From Nanobdellota archaeon (GTDB lineage: Archaea > Nanobdellota > Nanobdellia > Woesearchaeales > JAGLGH01): 10,654 nucleotides of DNA. This document shows positions 6,584-10,654 of this stretch, piece after piece (the first letter of the stretch is position 1; each line of letters opens with the position of its first letter). The translations under genes were made by a program, and so were the position numbers. The notes under the pieces are model-generated. The model was given only the letters and a program-made list of their open reading frames with translations. It ran no database searches and was not told the DNA's origin. Location of the stretch: positions 1 to 10,654 of the forward strand of contig JAGLGH010000037.1 of NCBI GenBank assembly GCA_023144115.1. The letters run 5' to 3'.

Positions 6584-7557
6584 TGTCAGATAAATTACTT
6601 GATGCAATTGATAAAAAAAGAAATCCCTGCATTGTAGGGCTTGATCCTGTTCTTGAGAGAATACCAATGGATCTTATTAAGGGAAATTCAATAGCTGATG
6701 TAGCAAATGCTTATTTAGAGTTTAGTTGCGGGATTATTGATGCAGTTGCTGATCTTGTGCCTGGGGTAAAGCCACAGATTGCATTTTATGAGAAATATAA
6801 ATCTGAAGGCATTAAAGCTTTTGAGAAAACTGTTGACTATGCAAAATCAAAAGGATTGGTTGTGATTGAAGATGGCAAAAGAAATGAGATCTCACACACT
6901 GCTCATGCTTATGCTGATGGGCATCTTGGAGAAGTTTCAACACTTTCTTCATCTCTTCCATCATTTGATGTTGATCTGCTGACAGTTACACCTTATCTTG
7001 GAAGTGATGGCATAACTCCTTTTGTAGATGTCTGCAAAAAATATGAAAAAGGAATCTTTATCCTTGTCAAAACAAGTAACCCAAGTTCAGCAGAGTTTCA
7101 GGATAGGTTGGTTCGACTTAAAGATTCAGAGATTCAGGAATTTCATAATCTTGGTATCAACCTGCAGAAAAATGAAACTGAGATGTATAATCTGGTTGCT
7201 TTATTAGTCAATAAATATGCCCAGCAAACCAAAGGAAGCAGAGGTTATTCACCAATTGGCCCTGTTGTTGGCGCAACTTTCCCCCAGCAGGCAGAAATTC
7301 TCAGAAAAATAATGCCAGATTCCATCTTTCTTGTCCCAGGTTATGGTGCGCAAGAAGGATCTGCAAAGGATGTAATGAATTGTTTTAATCCTGACGGATA
7401 TGGCGCAGTAATAAACAACGCAAGGAATATCATCTATGCTTATGAAGGAACTGATATGCATTATGCTCAGGCTGCAAGGATTGCAACTCAAGATATGATT
7501 GAAGATATCTGCTCTGCTATGGAAGTTGCTGGGAAATATCCTGTGGGTTGGAGGTGA
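6580..7557 (+). CDS. Type 2 orotidine 5'-phosphate decarboxylase-like protein
   Basis: OMP decarboxylase converts OMP to UMP. This 325-residue (beta/alpha)8-barrel protein has the type 2 layout: GLDP with D22, VKPQ with K64, and the active-site strand IEDGKRNEI. D98, K100, the phosphate loop VPGYGAQEGSA and the NNARNIIYAY strand with its arginine are kept. The fourth member of the charged catalytic network, normally the Asp of DxKRxDI, is E103 here (codon GAG 6886-6888). The protein is longer than the usual 270-310 residues, with extra sequence after TSNPSSAEFQ. GGAGG at 6567-6571 selects the ATG at 6580 over a second ATG at 6583. The start overlaps the kinase stop. It may be working PyrF tolerating Glu, or a relative with another substrate, so I do not assign the symbol. 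Confidence 0.75.
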   Translation: MMSDKLLDAIDKKRNPCIVGLDPVLERIPMDLIKGNSIADVANAYLEFSCGIIDAVADLVPGVKPQIAFYEKYKSEGIKAFEKTVDYAKSKGLVVIEDGKRNEISHTAHAYADGHLGEVSTLSSSLPSFDVDLLTVTPYLGSDGITPFVDVCKKYEKGIFILVKTSNPSSAEFQDRLVRLKDSEIQEFHNLGINLQKNETEMYNLVALLVNKYAQQTKGSRGYSPIGPVVGATFPQQAEILRKIMPDSIFLVPGYGAQEGSAKDVMNCFNPDGYGAVINNARNIIYAYEGTDMHYAQAARIATQDMIEDICSAMEVAGKYPVGWR

Positions 7558-7560
7558 TGC

Positions 7561-7567
7561 TTTTTTT
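7561..7567 (+). terminator. T7 tract ending the cyclohydrolase-to-decarboxylase operon
   Basis: Seven consecutive T follow the decarboxylase stop codon by three bases. Oligo-T on the coding strand is the main archaeal termination signal. The gene beyond converges from the right, so a stop here is expected. Confidence 0.5.
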
Positions 7568-7578
7568 AGAATATCAAA

Positions 7579-7610
7579 GAACAATAAAATAAGTTAATAT
7601 TAAATTGTTC
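7579..7610. repeat. Inverted repeat between convergent genes, possible two-way terminator
   Basis: GAACAAT at 7579-7585 and ATTGTTC at 7604-7610 are exact reverse complements around an 18-base AT-only-but-one loop, which contains the palindrome TTAATATTAA at 7594-7603. The right arm touches the stop codon of the leftward gene (7609-7611). Its place between two convergent 3' ends suggests transcript-end folding, though a 7-bp AT-rich stem is weak. Confidence 0.3.
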
Positions 7611-8304
7611 AAAATAAAGATTTATTTTTCTTATAGCAATTTAAACAAACTGGTTTTTCCATTGAAGATTTAAATTTCTCACCACAAATATGGCAAAACT
7701 TTTCTTTATATGTAGGATCAGAATACCTATTCCAACTTTTGTAACATTTTTTACATAAAGGTGTTTTAGGATCTAGTTTAATCTCTATGCCGCATCTTAT
7801 ACAATGACCTTTTTTTGGTATTGTTTTCTCGATTTCAGCATCCTTTTTCTTTGAAATAACTTTTTCTATAGTTACTTTAATTTCATCGTTCTTTCTAATT
7901 AATCTTTGAACTTCTTTATTAATATCCTCATATAATTGTGGGTCTTCATTTTTACTTACAACAATTCCCATTTCCTCATTATTTACTTGTGAAAATTCAT
8001 AAAAATTCATGGAAGTAATTAAAGCCTTACTTTCATTTAGATAACATTTTGCATGTAAGTTTTTACAAATACGTGTTCTAACTGAAGTTAGATTTTTTAA
8101 CCAATTACTTTGGTGAGGTTGAAGTTCACTTTTACGATAAATTAAGTCAATATAAATTTTCATTCTATCTTGGTCTTCAAGCATGTCTTTAAACCTATCA
8201 CTTATTTGAAGATAAGGACTGATTATGACTAATTTCTCTTTGGCATTTTTAATTATTTGACTTAATTCATTAGAAATTCCAGGAGTATCTAAAAATTTTG
8301 CCAT
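7609..8304 (-). CDS. PLD-like (single HKD) protein with two C-terminal zinc ribbons
   Basis: This 231-residue protein belongs to the phospholipase D superfamily. An N-terminal strand (KLVIISPYLQ, residues 24-33) leads to one HKD-type motif: H84-x-K86, with E91 at the usual Asp place, then ITSMNFYEFSQ with S98 and N100. With only one HKD per chain it would need to dimerise, as Nuc-type nucleases do. A lysine-rich linker (about 137-165) joins it to two four-cysteine ribbons: C168/C171/C184/C187 and C204/C207/C220/C223. These probably bind zinc and nucleic acid or protein. A nuclease or DNA-processing role fits better than lipid hydrolysis, since there is no signal peptide or membrane segment. 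The gene stands alone. A TATA-like box 26 bases upstream implies a leaderless mRNA from the ATG at 8304. Its composition is AT-richer than that of its neighbours. Confidence 0.75.
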   Translation of the reverse strand: MAKFLDTPGISNELSQIIKNAKEKLVIISPYLQISDRFKDMLEDQDRMKIYIDLIYRKSELQPHQSNWLKNLTSVRTRICKNLHAKCYLNESKALITSMNFYEFSQVNNEEMGIVVSKNEDPQLYEDINKEVQRLIRKNDEIKVTIEKVISKKKDAEIEKTIPKKGHCIRCGIEIKLDPKTPLCKKCYKSWNRYSDPTYKEKFCHICGEKFKSSMEKPVCLNCYKKNKSLF

Positions 8305-8321
8305 AATGCAAAAGTTTGTTA

Positions 8322-8334
8322 GTTATATATAAAT
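8322..8334 (-). promoter_or_regulatory. TATA-like box for the PLD-like gene
   Basis: On the minus strand this reads ATTTATATATAAC, centred about 25 bases before the ATG at 8304. The spacing puts transcription start at the start codon, and no ribosome site is seen between. It is one of the clearest leaderless promoters in the window. Confidence 0.5.
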
Positions 8335-8351
8335 GTTCCTAAATCTTGTAG

Positions 8352-8367
8352 TCGATAACCTTATCGA
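8352..8367. promoter_or_regulatory. Palindrome TCGATAA-CC-TTATCGA upstream of the PLD-like gene
   Basis: Two exact 7-base half-sites are separated by two bases, giving a 16-base site. It lies 17 bases upstream of the TATA-like box of the PLD-like gene. The two-base gap is too short for a full RNA hairpin loop but suits a dimeric DNA-binding protein. That position would suit an activator or a repressor; which protein binds is unknown. Confidence 0.4.
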
Positions 8368-8388
8368 ATCCAAAAACTATCATTCATT

Positions 8389-8406
8389 GAATAATTTTGA
8401 TTATTC
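8389..8406 (-). terminator. Hairpin GAATAAT-N4-ATTATTC after the BtpA-family gene
   Basis: A perfect 7-bp stem with a four-base loop lies 20 bases beyond the stop of the leftward BtpA-family gene. In that direction it is followed after 12 bases by a T5 run. It may end the Maf-TrmB-BtpA transcript. It could equally be an operator for the PLD-like gene, since it lies about 55 bases upstream of that gene's TATA box. Confidence 0.3.
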
Positions 8407-8426
8407 TTTTAAAAGCTGTTGTTCAA

Positions 8427-9236
8427 TTATATAAGAAACATATTTTTTTTAAGAATAAACTTCTTAACCCTATCTTCATCAATTTCATTTTGCCACTGTC
8501 CATCAATCTTAAAATACGAGCCAACAATAAACAGGTCAGCTAGCCCAATATACTCGCTAAGATTCTCTGCAGTGATTCCAGATCCGATAATCTTTGTTAT
8601 CTGCATCTTGTTTACTGCCTTAAGGTCCTTAATATCTGGCTGAACTCCAGTTGAATCTCCTGTTATGATTATGCCGTCTGATAGAAAGAACTCAGCAGCC
8701 TTAGCAGTATCTTCAATACTAATATCCTTAGTGATTGCATGCGATGAGTGCTTCTTTTTGATATCTGTAAATATCAGAACATTTTCTGCTTTTATGTTTT
8801 TTCTATATCTAAGCAGTTCTCCTGCGCATGAATCAAAAAACCCTTCATCTCCAATATGGGAGAAGACAAATCCCTCTGCGCGGATAAAATCAAGACCTGC
8901 TGCCTTTGCAGCACTTAACGCTTCTTTATTTCCTCCTGCAAGTATCTGGATTCCGCAATAAAGTCCCAGCTTTTTTATTTCATGCCCAATAATTGACATT
9001 AAGCTTACAACCTCTGGCCTGATCTTTTTTGTATAAGGCACATCAAACATATTTTCTATCATTACTGTCTGGATTCCATGCTTTTGATAGGTCTTTGCCT
9101 CCTGAATTGCTTTTTTGATTATCACTTCTGGATCAAGAGAATTCATAGGAGTTCCAGGCAATGCCCTTACATGAATCATTGCAATAATCTCTTTTTTGTT
9201 TTTAATATAATCCTTATAGTGTTTCATTAGTTTCAT
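8427..9236 (-). CDS. BtpA/SgcQ-family TIM-barrel protein
   Basis: This 269-residue protein belongs to the BtpA family, whose founding member affects photosystem I accumulation in cyanobacteria; other members have no settled reaction. Visible family segments are AMIHVRALPGTP near the N-terminus and VMIENMFDVPY. RAEGFVFSHIGDEGF, DGIIITGDSTG and the C-terminal phosphate-binding-like IIGSGITAENL then VGSYFK follow. The last two resemble the phosphate site of phosphoribosyl-type TIM barrels. A longer frame reaches 9317, but the ATG at 9234-9236 is preferred. It follows AAGGAGA by four bases, the family starts near there, and the longer form would overlap the TrmB gene by 80 bases. It is the last gene of the Maf-TrmB-BtpA operon, one base after the regulator's stop. 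An archaeon of this kind has no photosystem, so the role must differ. Confidence 0.8.
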   Translation of the reverse strand: MKLMKHYKDYIKNKKEIIAMIHVRALPGTPMNSLDPEVIIKKAIQEAKTYQKHGIQTVMIENMFDVPYTKKIRPEVVSLMSIIGHEIKKLGLYCGIQILAGGNKEALSAAKAAGLDFIRAEGFVFSHIGDEGFFDSCAGELLRYRKNIKAENVLIFTDIKKKHSSHAITKDISIEDTAKAAEFFLSDGIIITGDSTGVQPDIKDLKAVNKMQITKIIGSGITAENLSEYIGLADLFIVGSYFKIDGQWQNEIDEDRVKKFILKKNMFLI

Positions 9237-9237
9237 T

Positions 9238-9966
9238 TTATCTCCTTGGTTTTTGTGCATTTTTCCACATGAACTCAAAATACGACCTGTATGAGTTTGC
9301 AGCAGTTTTGTTCTCAATTATTATTGCTTCAGGTTCTTCTGTCCAGACTATTATAGAGATCTTGTCTCCATAAATATTGGTAACAACATTTGAATTTATT
9401 TCCTTATCTACAAAACGATAAGAAGTTCCTTTTGAATACTTTCTTTTTCCCCTGATTCCTATTAGGTTTCTTGTTTTGATCTTTGTCTCATTTTGCATTC
9501 TGATGTACTGCTTTACAAAGACAGGCATCCTATCAGATAGCTGCCCTTCAGAACCAAATACATCGTTATTTTTGCCTTCCCTGAGTATATCATGAAATAC
9601 TGCCCTTATTCCCTTTATCCCTCTGAAATGTTTTACTGAACTTTCTTTTTTTTGCAGATCAAATCTCTTCTCAAGATCAGGAATCATGTTCTTGATAGTC
9701 CAGGTCTTCTCTTCAATATAAGCGATGATTGTTTTTGGGTTTTCAACCTGAAAATGAGATATTTCCCCTATTTTAACACTGCTTATTATTCCCTTATGCA
9801 TCAGAGAGTTTATTGCCATGTAGCATGATGATTTTTGTATTCCTGTAATCTTTACAATTCTTCCTATCTTTGATAGTCCGTAATCCAACAGTGTCAGATA
9901 TATCTCTGCTTCGTTTTGGCTAAAGCCAACCTTTCTCAGGCCCTCTTTTATATTTGCTTTTTCCAT
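9238..9966 (-). CDS. TrmB-family transcriptional regulator
   Basis: This is a 242-residue archaeal-type regulator. Residues 1-75 form a winged HTH of the TrmB kind (LRKVGFSQNEAEIYLTLLDYG, then ITGIQKSSCYMAINSLMHKG). A helix likely to pair in a coiled coil follows at about 80-108, with KKES at its end. The C-terminal domain (about 112-240) has the pattern FRGIKGIRAVFHDIL, a central YGDKISIIVW strand and a FEFMWKNA ending. This is the effector-domain type seen in many sugar- or metabolite-sensing TrmB proteins. The ATG at 9966 lies 19 bases inside the Maf gene and has no ribosome site, so translation probably depends on coupling. A shorter start would damage the HTH. It may control its own operon; the signal is unknown. 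Confidence 0.85.
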   Translation of the reverse strand: MEKANIKEGLRKVGFSQNEAEIYLTLLDYGLSKIGRIVKITGIQKSSCYMAINSLMHKGIISSVKIGEISHFQVENPKTIIAYIEEKTWTIKNMIPDLEKRFDLQKKESSVKHFRGIKGIRAVFHDILREGKNNDVFGSEGQLSDRMPVFVKQYIRMQNETKIKTRNLIGIRGKRKYSKGTSYRFVDKEINSNVVTNIYGDKISIIVWTEEPEAIIIENKTAANSYRSYFEFMWKNAQKPRR

Positions 9967-10565
9967 TTTTTAAAATTAAATATATCAACCCCCATTTTGG
10001 CAATCATATTATATATTTTGTTTTCAGGCAATCCTACAGCACCTGAGAAACAACCATTTATCTTCTTAATAAATATTGAACCCAATCCTTGTATCCCTAT
10101 TGCTCCAGCTTTATCCAATGGTTCACCTGTATTGATATAATTGTCAATTTCTGTGTCTGTCAGGTTTGCAAGTATAATCTCTGTAATATCATAATTAATC
10201 ATCTCATTTTTGTTCTTAATATCAATAATTGCAACACCTGTGTATGCTTTTATTATTTTCCCAGAAATCATCTTAAGCATTTCTCTTGCTTCATTAACTG
10301 ATTTTGGTTTTCCAAGAAGCTTTTTATTGTATGTTATAAAAGTATCAATCCCAATTACAATTGCTTCTGTTTCTTCTTCTTGTCTGTTTGCCACTTCTTT
10401 TGCTTTCCCAAGCGCCAGAGTTTTGACTAGATCTTTAGGTTCTAACCTCATAGTCATATCTTCTTCATAATTAGATGGGATTATTTCATATTCCAGCCCC
10501 ATTTGATCTGCTATTTCTTTTCTTCTCGGTGAAGAAGATGCCAGGATGATTTTTGTTTTTCTCAT
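9948..10565 (-). CDS. maf: Maf-family nucleotide pyrophosphatase, dTTP/UTP (YhdE-like) type
   Basis: Maf proteins hydrolyse nucleoside triphosphates, including modified ones, to monophosphate and pyrophosphate, removing damaged or unwanted NTPs. This 205-residue protein has ILASSSPRR at 7-15, the catalytic aspartate D74 in GIDT, and LLGKP with K86. It also has YTGVA at 108-112, and GEPLDKAGAIGIQG with Q159, then AVGLPE. The arginine, lysine and glutamine set fits the dTTP/UTP/pseudo-UTP-type subgroup rather than the m7GTP type. The usual HxVxTGV histidine is not seen (KAYTGV). A GTG at 10586 would add seven residues, but the ATG at 10563-10565 is preferred: it follows AAGGAAGTGA and begins right at the conserved N-terminus. 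It is the first gene of the operon with the TrmB and BtpA genes. Confidence 0.85.
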   Translation of the reverse strand: MRKTKIILASSSPRRKEIADQMGLEYEIIPSNYEEDMTMRLEPKDLVKTLALGKAKEVANRQEEETEAIVIGIDTFITYNKKLLGKPKSVNEAREMLKMISGKIIKAYTGVAIIDIKNKNEMINYDITEIILANLTDTEIDNYINTGEPLDKAGAIGIQGLGSIFIKKINGCFSGAVGLPENKIYNMIAKMGVDIFNFKKWKKQI

Positions 10566-10621
10566 GTTATTCACTTCCTTAATCACTTTTTTATATGCCT
10601 ATATGATGTGGATGTTAGGTT

Positions 10622-10633
10622 ATATTTAAATAT
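10622..10633 (-). promoter_or_regulatory. TATA-like palindrome for the Maf-TrmB-BtpA operon
   Basis: ATATTTAAATAT is a perfect 12-base palindrome preceded on the minus strand by ACCAAA. Transcription would start near 10602 and give a leader of about 36 bases that contains the AAGGAAGTGA ribosome site. A second AT-rich run (CATATAAAAAA, 10586-10596) would place the start at about the ATG. The presence of a ribosome site favours the distal box. Confidence 0.4.
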
Positions 10634-10654
10634 TTTGGTAGATTATTTTTGGAC

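Noticed and set aside
7249..7584. 111-codon leftward frame opposite the OMP decarboxylase-like gene
   Set aside because: It is the antisense shadow of the conserved phosphate-loop region, with low-complexity residues and no recognisable domain.
8027..8055. Loss of activity in the PLD-like protein because the HKD Asp is Glu
   Set aside because: His84 and Lys86, the catalytic pair, are intact, as are the later Ser and Asn. An acidic residue is kept, so inactivation is not supported.
9237..9317. Longer start of the BtpA-family gene, adding 27 residues
   Set aside because: It would overlap the TrmB gene by 80 bases and the extra residues match no family sequence. The ATG at 9236 has AAGGAGA four bases upstream.
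10566..10586. GTG start of Maf seven residues upstream
   Set aside because: The ATG at 10565 has a ribosome site at the right distance and begins at the conserved family N-terminus.

Overview
The window reads as an AT-rich archaeal chromosome segment, possibly from a DPANN-type lineage; the lineage is an inference. Supporting signs are TATA-like boxes about 26 bases ahead of several starts with no Shine-Dalgarno site (leaderless style), GGAGG-type sites inside operons, oligo-T gene ends, a tandem Lrp/AsnC regulator, a TrmB-family regulator and a BtpA-family protein. Eleven intact protein genes fill nearly all of it. I see no tRNA, rRNA, CRISPR array, transposase or integrase.

Region A (35-4423): a double-module Lrp/AsnC regulator is divergent from a tight three-gene operon. 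The operon encodes a radical SAM enzyme with a twitch-type auxiliary cluster motif, a class I SAM methyltransferase, and a B12-binding-type radical SAM enzyme. The genes overlap by 4 and 8 bases. The shared promoter region carries an 8-bp inverted repeat around the regulator's TATA box, and the operon ends in an inverted repeat across its last stop codon. It looks like a regulated pathway for an unidentified modified metabolite, lipid or macromolecule.

Region B (about 4520-7567): an operon of a divergent GTP cyclohydrolase II-like protein, a short-chain dehydrogenase, a thymidylate-kinase-like protein and a type 2 OMP decarboxylase-like protein. Adjacent genes overlap by 4 bases or lie 15 bases apart. 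Three of the four have substitutions in usually conserved substrate-site residues. The leader is rich in dyads, including one whose loop holds the start codon. The set points to nucleotide metabolism but matches no pathway I can name.

Region C (7568-8426): a single leftward gene for a PLD-like (one HKD motif) protein with two C-terminal zinc ribbons. Two perfect short palindromes lie upstream of it.

Region D (8427-10654): a leftward operon of Maf nucleotide pyrophosphatase, TrmB-family regulator and BtpA-family TIM-barrel protein.

Composition is uneven. Lines I counted in regions A and C are about 27-33% G+C. Most lines counted in B and D are about 38-47%, with one at 33%. This hints that A and C have a different history from the rest.
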